Below, one piece after another: positions 46,960-58,953 of a stretch of 64,000 bases of DNA. Made by a program: the position numbers and the translations under genes. The first letter of the stretch is position 1. Each line of letters begins with the position of its first letter. This DNA comes from Tillandsia leiboldiana (lineage: Eukaryota > Streptophyta > Magnoliopsida > Poales > Bromeliaceae): positions 16,812,484 through 16,876,483 of the forward strand of contig CM055066.1 of NCBI GenBank assembly GCA_029204045.2, given 5' to 3'. The notes below the pieces were generated by a model, which was not told where the DNA came from, did not search any database, and saw only the letters and a list, made by a program, of their open reading frames with translations.

Positions 46960-48304
46960 TGTTGGGTTATGTATAATTGGATCTAAATAGGGGAAAAAAC
47001 ACCTAGAGGGGGGTGAATAGGTGTAAACAATAAACACTCAAAAATCTTTGCGATATAAAACCCAATGCCGAAAAATAAATAACACGCAGAGATTTTTACG
47101 TGGAAAACTCCAAACCGGAGTAAAAAACCACGGGACCGATAACACGGTGAAATCCACTAGAATTAAACACGTACAAGGTGATATACCGTACTCACAGACG
47201 ACTCAACCTTTTCCATACGCTCCTAGTTGATCTTCTCCGCTCGCTCCACGACGCTTCTCGAATCCACGATGTGCGTCCAACGCCGAATCCACGGCGTCCA
47301 ACGTCGAGTCCACGACGTCCGACCGAATCCACGGTCTTCACCCAGTAGCACGCTTCGAATCCACGAACGTACCTCGCTCCGAATCCACGAGAGCGGTAGC
47401 ACCTTGAATCCACATGGCCACGCGAGTCCACGCGCCGATGTTGGGGTAAATCGTTGTTTTTTTGGGTGGTGATGATCCGCCGAATACTTAGATTAGAAAT
47501 AGATCGGAAATACCATCTAAGTATTCATTGATTTGATTCTACTCAAAATGTGAGTATGAAAACCTAGAATCAAATCAATCAATATAGATGAAGAAACATA
47601 AGATATAATCTATGATTTCCTTTCTTCTCTATATGTGGATCTTAGGCCGTATAAAAGATGACGGCTTTTAGGTTTAGCGGCTTCTTTTTGGATTGGCCCT
47701 AGAAAAAGAATCATAGGGTCTATTTATAGGTTTGAAACCCTTGGAAAAAGATAATGATCAAAAACTATCCTTTTCTGGAATTTTTCATGACGACGATCCG
47801 GATCGGAGATCGGCGATCCGGATTGCAGTAGCGAGAAAAATAGATTCCAGAAAAACGAAGGTTCGGGATCCGGATCAAAGTGCTTGATCCGGATCGTTCA
47901 TACAGTTCACCAAACATCAACGTTCGGGATCCGGATTGCAAAGCCTGATCCGGATCGCTCAAATAAAATGGTAAACCCAGTGTTCGGGATCCGGATCAAG
48001 GGAAGCTACGATCTGGATTGAACTGATGTATGAACGAACCACCTTCGGGATCCGGATTGCAAAGCCTGATCCGGATCCTGAACATGTCCCATGTCCAGTT
48101 TTTGATAATTATGCAATTACAAGTTCATCCAAGTGTTTCTACACTATAAGAAGTATTCGGATCACCAAAGATATTAAGTTCAACATACCTGATCCTTTTG
48201 AATTCTTCTTTCTTGAGATTGAGTTATATGATCCAACCTTCTTTACCTTCAATCTTCAAGACTTAACCGAATTCACGAAATACGCCAACTTAAATTCCGT
48301 AACA
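46960..48304 (-). repeat. 3' LTR of element C
   Basis: 1345 bp with the same borders as B. Palindrome array at 47793-48080, TATA box (CTATTTATAG) near 47720, CGTGGATTCG-type leader array near 47240-47440. Confidence 0.97.
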
Positions 48305-48321
48305 ATCTCCCCCTTTGGCGG
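48305..48321 (-). promoter_or_regulatory. Polypurine tract of element C
   Basis: On the minus strand CCGCCAAAGGGGGAGAT abuts the 3' LTR, identical to A and B. A second tract-like run lies at 48841-48855. Confidence 0.9.
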
Positions 48322-49022
48322 TTTCGTGACAAAACATAGATCCACTCAAGAAAATTCAAAAAGATATTTTTGTTGCTATCACCATACAACAAAAATTTAC
48401 AATGGAGATCCAAAATAAAATACATGAGTTAAACTCCTAAAACAGACTCTAGACTTAGACATCTGTACTCTCTGCAAAAGAAATCATTCTTGACAAAAGA
48501 AATCGTTAGATACCTCAAAAATTTTATATCATTCAAAAACCACATACCGAGATGAAGTTTATACTCATTTATACTTACCATGACATTTATACATTCAGAT
48601 ATGTAAATTGATCATAGTTAAAACACCAACATATCTTCTATGCAATCAAAATCCAAATGTCATGTTAGTGAACATCAACTTGTTAGTTATATTACATGCC
48701 CAAATAGTTAGTCGAATAGTTAGTCGAGGCATGCATTCAAACACAAATGAAAACGGAAAGTTGAAGTTCTACTTACCAAGTTCTACTTACCTCTATAGTT
48801 TCAAGTTTCTTTCTCACACACATTGTATCATAGTTTATCTCTCTCTCCCCCTTTTTGTCACAAAAGTTAGCCAAAAAATACCAAAATGGAGAGAATGGTT
48901 AACAGTTCAAGTACCAAAAGTTTGAGAATTAAAAACTAAAAACTAAAACGTAAAAACCTGCACAAAAGAAAGTTAAAAATCTGAAGTTCCTGCACAAGAG
49001 AATTATTAGAAATCAGCACAAG

Positions 49023-49835
49023 TCAATCATCTGAGGCAGAGTCTTCAGAGCTCGTGCAGCCCAGTTTTTTCAAAATTCCTTTAAGCATTCCCGAAATCGT
49101 AGAACACTCTTGTTTCATCTGATGTATGTCCTTGGACATCTTTCTGAGTTCTAGAGTCATTTTATCTTGTTCTTGTTTGATGGAAGACTCTAAGTTTGTC
49201 TTTTGGTCAATTCTTCTGGAAGTTGAAGAACGTTGTGTGACGACTGACGGAGCAGTCTGACCTTCATTCCGAGGAGATCTTCTTGGCAGAGAATGTGAAT
49301 TGTCAAGAGGTTCATTGCTTGGCACATTCTTTTTCCTTGCTTGCTGCTTAAGTATTGAGGAAGACTTCAGTAGCTTCTTGTTCTTTAGGTAAACCTTATT
49401 TTCTTCATCAATACCTTGTTGTACTTCAGTAAGAAATGTGTCCCAATCTTCTTCGTCTTCAGATTCATTTTCAGTTTGAGGGATATTCTTTGTTTCATCT
49501 TGACATGGTTCATTTATTTCAATACCTCGAGCTCGTCCAAGCCGTCGAGCAATTCTTTTTCTTTTTGTCTTCCCAGAAGTTTCTTCCATAGGAGCTTTGC
49601 CCTTTTCAGCAGCAGTAGGCGGAGCCTTCGATGTCTCCGCAGGCGCTTTTCCCTTTGAAGCAGTGGGAACAGTTGTTGCTTCAACTTGAAGCTCATCCCA
49701 ATCAATTGATTCCGTTTCAGATTCTGTATCGGAATCATCTTTAGTTTTCTTCGCTTTCTTAGCCCTCTTGGGCTTGACAGTGTCTCTCGTATGTACCATA
49801 GCAGCCAGAAGAAAAATGATCCAGGTGATCACCAT
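49023..49835 (-). CDS. Sirevirus second ORF, intact (C)
   Basis: The protein has 270 residues and unknown function. The ATG at 49835 follows the predicted splice acceptor by 28 bp. A second in-frame ATG at 49799 (MVHTRD) matches the only start in element A. Layout: hydrophobic start MVITWIIFLLAA (1-12), too short for a clear membrane helix; basic block (KPKRAKKAKK, about 22-31); low-complexity K/A/P/T region with SKGKAPAETSK; basic KTKRKRIARR (about 90), a possible nuclear signal; acidic ESEDEEDWDTFL (about 122-133); NEGQTAPS (about 190); and a C-terminal coiled coil (about 205-255) with an acidic serine tail. It could be env-like by position, but the composition suits a nuclear or nucleic-acid-associated coiled-coil protein better. 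That last point is inference. Confidence 0.8.
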   Translation of the reverse strand: MVITWIIFLLAAMVHTRDTVKPKRAKKAKKTKDDSDTESETESIDWDELQVEATTVPTASKGKAPAETSKAPPTAAEKGKAPMEETSGKTKRKRIARRLGRARGIEINEPCQDETKNIPQTENESEDEEDWDTFLTEVQQGIDEENKVYLKNKKLLKSSSILKQQARKKNVPSNEPLDNSHSLPRRSPRNEGQTAPSVVTQRSSTSRRIDQKTNLESSIKQEQDKMTLELRKMSKDIHQMKQECSTISGMLKGILKKLGCTSSEDSASDD

Positions 49836-49863
49836 TGCTATTGGTTTCTTGTGAAAAGAAATC

Positions 49864-50247
49864 CTGTGAGCAACACCTCAAGAACACGAAAAAATTGTTA
49901 ATTTTCAAAAATTAGAAAAATTGTACCCAAACAATCATTATCGTGTAGAGAGACTAAGAATCAAATTAGTTTTGCAAAAAGAATTTTAAAAATAGATCAA
50001 TCGCATGATTTTCGAAAATTCCCATTATATGCCCTAAAACCGAAATTTTTGAAATCGAAGGCCAAAAATCCGTTTATCTTGAGAATACCTAGCATATAAT
50101 CAAAACTAATCTACCCAGAGTTCTTATTTCAAAAGAAATTTGATCAAAAACCATCCACAAACGAAATAGATACAAGAATTTCATCATGTTTTGAGGAAGA
50201 ATATGAAAAACTGTGAAAAACTGAGATTTTGATCAATAAAACTTACT
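49864..50247 (-). other. Predicted 5'-UTR intron of ORF2 (C)
   Basis: On the minus strand the donor is CCAA|GTAAGTTTTATTG and the acceptor TTGCTCACAG|G, 384 bp apart. It is homologous to the introns in A and B. Confidence 0.6.
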
Positions 50248-50360
50248 TGGAATCGAAGAACTTGAGTTTGAAAGCTTCCAAGATGGATGAATTCTAGAGA
50301 GAGAAGCTCTGGAAACTTTGGAACAAAAGATTGGAGTAAAAGAAATCAAAACCTTTTTGT

Positions 50361-50534
50361 TCTATATAAAACCCTAGCCGCGATCCGGATCAGTTCGTGA
50401 TTACGATCCGGATCGGCTACCCGCAGAGAAAATCTGCGTTCGGGATCCGGATCGGCATGTCCAATCCGGATCGGCTGCCCGCAGAAGAATATCTGCGTTC
50501 GGGATCCGGATCGGCAGGTCCAATCCGGATCGGC
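50361..50534 (-). promoter_or_regulatory. Internal promoter before ORF2 (C)
   Basis: Six GATCCGGATC or AATCCGGATC palindromes (about 50383-50534), with two tandem ~60-bp units, stand upstream of the TATA box TTTATATAGA (50361-50370 on plus). Confidence 0.65.
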
Positions 50535-51468
50535 TCCAACTTTTTCTTTAGAAAATTTCAGAGAAATTCTAGAAAAATAGAAAAAGATTGTAAGCACTTT
50601 TGTGTATTAACTTTAAATGAAAATCATCGTTTCATACAACAAGAAATAGATTATACCAAATCTATCAATAACATCCAACAAATGAAACGAAAATTTATAA
50701 AAATTAAATCCCTTAAAGTTGAACAACTTCAATTACATCTAACTTGATCTCATGAGTAATGCCTTTATCAAATCATCAATTCGGTAAAGAAAATGAAATA
50801 CAAAGATCAATAGATGTCTAACATCCCAGATAAGTTAGATAATATATCTAGTCAATTTATTGAGGAGAGTGGCTCTTTGAGCATCTTTCATTAAAATTCC
50901 CACCTTATACCAACCTTGAAATTTTGACAGAGTCAAGTATTTCAACATGCATTTTATTTAATCAAACTTGAAAAACCTTGCTTGGTATACATGTGGTAGC
51001 TGCACACAGTACTCGGACGACCGAGGTGGTAGCTCTTTCCACCATGTGGTGGTAGTTTTCACACTCCTCATTGGGATGTAACTCTTTCCACATCTTTTGA
51101 GCATAATACTTTTTCTTTGACTCCCCCTCAATTGGCTATCAATTATTTAAGATATAAAGTATTTAGCCAAATATTGATCTCGATTTCATACTCGACTAAA
51201 CAGTCAAATAAGATAAAAACTATACCAAGAGATCATCGAGAGAGAAATTGACTTTGATCAAAACAAAGATGAGTTAATTGACATAAATGATCATTGCATC
51301 AAATGAAATATTATGATATCTAAGGCATAATAGATTTCTAAATATATAAAAGGATGCAGTTAAAGTCAATCAAAAACTAATGCTCAATTAATGTTCTATG
51401 TCTAAGCATAGATAATGAACAAAAACACAAAAACAAAACCTAACCTAAACAAAAGTTTCAAAAAAAGG

Positions 51469-54400
51469 TTATTTTAAGGAAAGCATTCCAATTGCTTTAC
51501 GCAAATGAATAAAACGCTTTTGATCCAAAGGTTTTGTTAACAAGTCAGCTAATTGATCTTCAGTTGAAATGTAGGAAATTTGAAGAATATTTGATTCAAC
51601 TAGCTCTCTAAGAAAATGATATCTAAGTTCAATGTGTTTTGTTCTAGAGTGCAACACAGGGTTTTTTGAAATATTTATAGCACTAGTGTTGTCATATAAA
51701 ACAGTTACACAAGTTACTGAAATCCGGAAGTCGCTCAACACGCTTTTCATCCAAATGAGTTGAGTTGAACAACTACCCGCTGAGATGTATTCCGCTTCGG
51801 CAGTCGAGAGTGCAATGCAGTTTTGCTTTTTACTATGCCATGCAACAAGACAATGGCCAAGATAAAAACATGCACCACTCGTACTTTTCCGATCATCCAC
51901 AGATCCTGCCCAATCGGCATCTGAGTATCCAATAATATCTAGACTTGTTCCCATAGGATACCAAATTCCGAAATTAATGGTTCCTTTGATGTACCGGATG
52001 ATCCGTTTCACCGCTTTCAGGTGAACCTCCTTTGGTGCTGATTGATATCTCGCGCAAATCCCAACACTAAAGGATATATCCGGGCGACTAGCTGTGAGGT
52101 AAAGTAGACTTCCAATCATGCTGCGATAAAGTTTTTCATCTACATTCTCACTAAGAGATTCACTTCCTAATCCCTTATTGCTAGTTCCCATTGGAGTAGG
52201 AAAATCTTTAGAATCTTCTAATCCGAATTTCTTTACCAACTCCTTTGCATACTTGGATTGACACAGATGGATGCCTTCACCATTTTGTTTCACTTGCAAT
52301 CCAAGAAAGTATGTCAGTTCCCCCATCATAGACATCTCAAATTCGCTCTCCATGGTTTCTGCGAATTTAGAAGCATCATTATCCTTTGTTGCTCCAAACA
52401 CAATGTCATCGACATAGATTTGTGCAACAATGAAGTTATTTTGATAATGCTTCACAAAGAGAGTCCGATCTGCTCCCCCTCGAGTATAGCCCTTCTCCAA
52501 AAGGTGCTTTGTCAACCTTTCGTACCACGCTCGCGGTGCTTGTTTTAAACCGTAAAGAGCCTTTTTCAAACGAAAAACATGGTTAGGTAGTTTACAGTCT
52601 ACAAAACCTTTCGGTTGAGCCACATAAACTTCCTCATTTAAAAACCCATTTAAAAACGCGCTCTTAACGTCCATTTGAAAGAGTTTTATTTTAAAGTGAC
52701 AAGCAATAGCGAATAAGATACGAATGGACTCGAGTCTAGCTACAGGGGTGAACGTTTCATCAAAGTCTATACCTTCTACTTGAGAGTAGCCTTGAGCAAC
52801 TAAACGTGCTTTGTTCCTCATGATGGTACCATCCTCATTTTTCTTGTTCTTGAAAATCCATTTAGTACCGATCACATTGTGTTGCTTCGGAGGCGTCGTT
52901 AATTCCCAGACTTCGTTGCGTTCAAACTGATGGAGCTCTTCCTGCATTGCTTCAATCCAGTAGTCATCCTGAAGAGCTTCATCGACATTCTTTGGTTCGA
53001 TCATGGAAACGTAACAGGCGAATCCACAAACCAACTGTCTCCGAGTTTTGACTCCTTCTTGTGGGTCTCCAATGATGTTTGATTCAGGATGATCCTTGGA
53101 GATGCGTAACGTTTGTTGTAATGGAGTACTCGGAGGTACATGAGATGATTCCTGCACATCAGATAAACTTGAAGAACCATTAGATGCATCATTAATATTG
53201 GAAGTATTATCATGAGAAGATGCACTTACAGGAGTATCATCATCAAGAGAGATATCAGGGGTAGATTTATCAGATGCAAAGTGGAAAGCTTCATCTACTT
53301 TAACATTTTTAGATTCTACGATCGTCTTAGATTCCAAGTTAAATACCCGATATGCTCTACTATTTGTAGAATACCCCAAGAAAATCCATTCGTCACTTCG
53401 AGAGTCAAACTTTCCAAGATTTTCACGGTCACGTAAAATGTAACACCGACTCCCGAAGATGCGAAAATATTTGATGTTGGGTTTTCTACCACATCACAGT
53501 TCATATGGTGTATTTAACGTTCCCGGGCGCAAATAAACTCGATTAATAACGTAGATTGCAGTGTTCACAGCTTCAGCCCAAAAATGTAGTGGTAAATTCC
53601 GGCTGTGAAGCATAACACGTGCCATCTCTTGAACAACCCTGTTTTTGCGCTCGACAACACCATTCTGTTGAGGTGTATAGGGTGCTGAGAATTCATGCTT
53701 AATGCCGTTGGAAGTGCAAAAATCAATTAATTTAGAATTTATGAATTCTCCACCTCTATCACTTCTAACACGAATGATCTTTTCATTCTTTTCAATCATA
53801 ATACGAAGGCAAATCTCGTGAAAAGAATCAAAAGTATCAGCTTTCTCTTTTAAAAATGCTACCCAAGAATACCGAGAGAAATCATCAACCAATAAGAAAA
53901 TATACCATTTACCTCCCAAGGATGGTTGACGTGTCGGCCCCATAAGATCCATATGCAATAATTCCAAGGGCCATTTGGTACCGACGTGATTCAACTATGA
54001 AAGAAGAATTCACCTTTGCGTACCCAAACCTTTCGAGTTTTGGTGTACGTCGGAAATGAGTGTGAGGTTGATACCTTTGGTGAAAGCGTCTTGTTTGATC
54101 CGTCGCTTTTCCTTGAAGTCGTCGTCTTGTTTGATGAACTACCGAGGCTCTTTTCCTTCAAAGAATTTGCATTTGATTTCCGAGGAATCACCCTTTTGGT
54201 AGTCGTTGCAAGAAGTGCTTGAGTTGACCGTTTCGCTCCCATCTTGCAATTTCTCCTTATGTGCCCTGCAAAATTACAACGAAAACATACCTTAGTGCTT
54301 GACGATTCCGAGGAGGGTGAAGTAGGCTTGTTGTCGTTGCTTGTCGTGAATTCCGGTGCCGGAGGAGGAGATACCGACGGAGGCACAAAAACTGTCCCAA

Positions 54401-56018
54401 CCGAACTAAAATTGTCTTTAGTTCGATTGTATCCGAGGCCGAACTTGTTTGATTGACCAAGACCAAGAAGCTTATCCAACTTACTCCTTCCTGATGAAAA
54501 TCGCTGTAAGTCATCCTTGAGTTGGAGATTGGTCTCTGTCATTTCCAATTTTTCCTGTCGAGCCTCGCCGTTGAGCTTCAAGAAGTAATTTGCTTTGTTC
54601 ACCATATCTATATAATTCTTCTCGAGTTGCTCATTGGACTCTTGAAGGGAAACATTTGCTTTTATCAGATTATCCCTTTCCACTTCAAGATCGGTCGAGA
54701 GAGAAGTTACCCTTTTAACTTCTTCTTCGAGATACTGCAATCTCCCTCTCAACCCCTTGTTTTGCTTAGCCAGTTTCTTTGAATCCTTTAAAAGTCTGTG
54801 GTAGGCTAGAGCAAAATCTTTACCTTCCGAATCATCCGATTCATTGTCCGTTGCATTCTTTTCAACAGTGGAGTTGGACAATGACTCGGATGTACTTGCC
54901 ATTAAGCACATGAAGGGTGAAGATGTGGACGCGTGGAACGCTGTTGCGTTGTCTTCTTCATCACTTGACGATGACTCATTTGACGATGAGGTGTCATCCC
55001 AAGTGACGGCTTGCATCGCCTTCTTCTTGGACGGATTCTTATTTGGACATTCCGTTGAGATATGGCCGTATCCTCGGCACTTGAAGCATTGGACTTGTCC
55101 TTCTGTGCTTTTCTTATCCTTAGAAAAACCCTCTTGCTTTCTTGACTTGTAACTTGAAGAACCCTTGCCTTTCTTCCACTTTCCGAAGGATGGAGTTTTG
55201 CTTGAATTACCCCTTCGAAAATTTCGGCGAAACTTCCTTGTCAAGAGAGCGAGCTGCTTCTCAAAGTCCTCCATAGATAGGTTCTCATCATCGCCTGAGG
55301 AGGATGAATCCGCGTCTTCTTCTTTTGTTGTTTTCAAAGCATAACCTGAAGACTTAGAAGAGGATGCCTTTCCCGAAGAATAGTTAGTAGGAAATGTCAT
55401 TTCATAAGTTTGTAAAGAACCAACTAATTCTTCTACACGGATTTCGTCCGGGTGTTTAATAGTTTCAATGGCTGTGACCTTGGAACGAAATCTTTCAGGA
55501 AGAGTTCTTAATATTTTTCTTACAATTTTAAATTCTGGAATCTTCTCCCCCAAGTTAGCACATGAGTTTACGATGTCTTGCAATCGTGTGTAATAGTCTG
55601 TGAACGATTCATTTTCTGCCATGAAAATAGAGTCAAACTTGCTCGTAAGCATTTGCAGTTTCTGAATCTTCACAAGGTTAGTTCCCTTATGCGTAACTTG
55701 AAGAACATCCCAGATTTCTTTCGCAGTCTCACATGCCGAGACGCGAGAGAACTCTGTTTGTGATAAGGCATTAAATAAAGCATTAATTCCCTTGCCATTG
55801 TAAGAAGATATATCAATCTCTTCCTTGGTCCATTTCGACCTAGGTTTGATGGTGCGAACATCACCAATAAATTCAGTTGGATTAGACCATCCTAATTCAA
55901 TTGATTGCCACACCCGTTCGTCGATGGAAATTAGAAAGGCTTTCATCCGTACTTTCCAGTACGCATAATTTGTTCCATCGAAGAACGGAGGTCTGTTGAT
56001 GTTTCCACCTTCAACCAT
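51469..56018 (-). pseudogene. gag-pol polyprotein lacking protease (C)
   Basis: Gag is open from the ATG at 56018, with both CCHC knuckles (CFKCRGYGHISTEC, CFRCNFAGHIRRNC) and the coiled coil. At about 54000-54010 the frame leaves gag-pol: about 590 bp present in B, covering the protease WYLDSGC site and the GAG-pre-integrase domain, is gone and a few unrelated bases are left. Integrase resumes at 53994 (NHVGTKWPLELLHMDLMGP) and stops at TGA 53494-53496, where B reads TGG (YELWCGR). Reverse transcriptase and RNase H are open from 53379 to 51469 with YVDDIVFGAT and GYSDADWAGS. It could not process its own polyprotein. Confidence 0.94.
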
Positions 56019-56037
56019 TGTTTACAACCCTATTCCC

Positions 56038-56049
56038 GCTCTGATACCA
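56038..56049 (-). promoter_or_regulatory. Primer binding site of element C
   Basis: On the minus strand TGGTATCAGAGC starts two bases after the 5' LTR. It matches all 12 terminal bases of plant initiator-Met tRNA. Confidence 0.95.
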
Positions 56050-56051
56050 CT

Positions 56052-57333
56052 TGTTGGGTTATGTATAATTGGATCTAAATAGGGGAAAAAACACCTAGAG
56101 GGGGGTGAATAGGTGTAAACAATAAACACTCAAAAATCTTTGCGATATAAAACCCAATGCGGAAAATTAAATAACACAGAGATTTTTACGTAGAAAACTC
56201 CAAACCGGAGTAAAAAACCACGGGACCGATAACACGGTGAAATCCACTAGAATTAAACACATACAAGGTGATATACCGTACTCACAGACGACTCAACCTT
56301 TTCCATACGCTCCTAGTTGATCTTCTCCGCTCGCTGCACGACGCTTCTCGAATCCACGATGTGCGTCCAACGCCGAATCCACGGCGTCCAACGTCGAGTC
56401 CACGACGTCCGACCGAATCCACGGTCTTCACCCAGTAGCACGCTTCGAATCCACGAACGTACCTCGCTCCGAATCCACGAGAGCGGTAGCACCTTGAATC
56501 CACAAGGCCACGCGAGTCCACGCGCCGATTTTGGGGTAAATCGTTGTTTTTTTGGGTGGTGATGATCCGCCGAATACTTAGATTAGAAATAGATCGGAAA
56601 TACCATCTAAGTATTCATTGAATTGATTCTACTCAAAATGTGAGTATGAAAACCTAGAATCAAATCAATCAATATAGATGAAGAAACATAAGATAGAATC
56701 TATGATTTCCTTTCTTCTCTATATGTGGATCTTAGGCCGTATAAAAGATGACGGCTTTTAAGTTTAGCGGCTTCTTTTTGGATTGGCCCTAGAAAAAGAA
56801 TCATAGGGTCTATTTATAGGTTAGAAACCCTTGGAAAAAGATAAGGATCAAAAACTATCATTTTCTGGAATTTTTCATGACGACGATCCGGATCGGAGAT
56901 CGGCGATCCGGATTGCAGTAGCGAGAAAAACAGATTCCAGAAAAATGAAGGTTCGGGATCTGGATCGAAGTGCTTGATCCGGATCGCTCAAATAAAATGG
57001 TAAACCCAGTGTTCGGGATCCGGATTAAGGGAAGCTACGATCCGGATTGAACTGATGTATGAACGAACCACCTTCGGGATCCGGATTGCAAAGCCTGATC
57101 CGGATCCTGAACATGTCCCATGTCCAGTTTTTGATAATTATGCAATTACAAGTTCATCCAAGTGTTTCTACACTATAATAAGTATTCGGATCACCAAAGA
57201 TATTAAGTTCAACATACCTGATCCTTTTGAATTCTTCTTTCTTGAGTTTGAGTTATATGATCCAACCTTCTTTACCTTCAATCTTCAAGACTTAACCGAA
57301 TTCACGAAATACGCCAACTTAAATTCCGTAACA
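56052..57333 (-). repeat. 5' LTR of element C, with 62-bp deletion
   Basis: 1282 bp. It lacks about 62 bp of the palindrome array that the 3' LTR keeps: after GTGCTTGATCCGGATCG it jumps to CTCAAATAAAATGG. The missing block lies between two TGATCCGGATCG copies, so deletion between direct repeats is the simple explanation. Confidence 0.95.
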
Positions 57334-57338
57334 GCAGA

Positions 57339-57895
57339 TCCCTATCCAAAGTAACTGCAACGCCATGCTCCATACACAATGCCTACACCATCGAGGCATC
57401 CTAAATCCAAATGGAGGGACCAAATAAACTGAAAGGTATCCTGGCGCAATCCTCTCCCAGTCTCACATATCCTATGCGCCTCGTCCCTCGAAACCTGGAG
57501 CGCGCAGTTCAACAACTGCATAAATTCTCTAGCACAGGGAGGCTCTCAATTGATCGCGCCATCACCACTAACCACAACCCTGCCTCCAAAGGCTTCAACT
57601 CAATCTTACAAGTCGGGGTGGTTCATCTGCCAAAACTGGCTCCATCGATCGATGATGTCCCACAGCTCATCAGCTGTCAACTATCCACCCTGCCTCGGTG
57701 CCTCGGCACTAAACATTGGCATGGAGGGGGCTACTCGCTCCATCGGCGCCACAGAAATCACTGCCGCGTGGTATACTGCAACCAGATGGTCGCAGGAGGA
57801 AAGCACTGTCGGGCTACCCACTGCTCCGACAACTGTGTCACCCAGGCCAGCTGCTCACTCAGTCGCTAATATGCCTCTAACAATCCTGCCATCTG
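57339..57895 (-). pseudogene. Decayed Gypsy internal region, part 2
   Basis: It continues the host sequence of copia C. The minus strand around 57540-57400 reads faintly like a Gypsy gag (EFMQLLN, SRDEAHRIC), but stops break every frame. It ends at the LTR border at 57896. No primer binding site is recognisable there. Confidence 0.4.
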
Positions 57896-58633
57896 TGTCA
57901 CGCCCCGGGGTCGAAACTGCGACCCGGGCTCGCCAACAGATCCGCCGTCTGTGCGGAAACTGCCGCACAGACGAAGCGTCTATCCTGCAAAAGATCTATA
58001 GCTAACATGTATCAGAGCTGAAAAAGAACTAATAGCTATAGAAATCAACTGAACATCTGGATAAATGAAAGTCCTCAATACATAGTCAGATAAGCTATGA
58101 AAAATAATACAATCCTCACAAGTCTCTCAGAATGTCCAGTACAAAAGTGGAGTCATAAAATAAAAACGGGTACATCTACCTCTGACTCTCAAAGCTGGTA
58201 AGGAACTAATCGGCCACGTCCTCACCTCAATCTGCTGTCTCCGCGAGAACCAAGCCGGAACAGCAGCCTCAACCTGTCACCACAGCGGGTGTGAGATCTA
58301 CTGCAGAAGGCATATCTCAGTGGGTACCGTCCCAATATCCACGGTATGCCCACTAAGTCTACTAGAGGCAAAACAGATGATATGCAGATAGATATATAAA
58401 ATGAAAGCAGGAAATGAGTTACAACTAATATGTCTCAACATCATGCTCATGAATATCTCTACTATGAACCTGCTATGCATACTCCCTCACTACTAAATGC
58501 CTCAAGTATCATGCTCAAAGGAGTACTCATCTAAGAGCAAGCTATGCACCACTCGCACCCGAGGTTCTCTCAAAACCCAAATCTCAAGGACTGTCCAAAA
58601 CTGGCACAGTCAAGTCCGCGCCTGTCGTCTAGG

Positions 58634-58953
58634 AACGCGCCTGCCCACTCCACGTGGGGCGTCCTACCGACTACTATGGACGCACCTGCCAACTCCACGT
58701 GGGGCGTACTACGCACCTACCCACTGCGTGTGGGGCATACTACGCACCTGCCCACTCCTGTGGGGCGTACTACGCACCTACCCACTGCGTGTAGGGCATA
58801 CTACGCACCTGCCCACTCCTGTGGGGCATACTACGCACCTACCCACTCCGCGTGGGGCGTACTACTGACTACTATGGACGCACCTGCCCACTCCACATGG
58901 TGCGTCCCGCCGACTACTACGAACGCACCTGCCCACTGCGTGTGGGGCGTCCT
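58634..58953 (-). repeat. Minisatellite, ~10 units of 30-33 bp
   Basis: Units share ACGCACCTGCCCACTCC (or TGCG), TGTGGGGCGTACT. Some carry an extra GACTACTATGG. It lies in the transcribed part of the LTR, by comparison with G3. Confidence 0.9.

Larger units (their letters stand above)
46960..57333 (-). mobile_element. Copia element C, Sirevirus-type
   Basis: A 10,374-bp element on the minus strand with both LTRs and a perfect target-site duplication GCAGA (46955-46959 and 57334-57338). Its primer binding site is a 12/12 match to initiator-Met tRNA. It holds gag-pol with a deletion of about 590 bp over the protease, an open ORF2, an internal promoter and a polypurine tract. It is very close to B in sequence. 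The LTRs differ at about 20 sites plus a 62-bp deletion in the 5' LTR. Confidence 0.97.

Noticed and set aside
58634..58953. Possible CRISPR-like array
   Set aside because: The units are contiguous with no unique spacers, no cas genes are near, and the context is a plant LTR.
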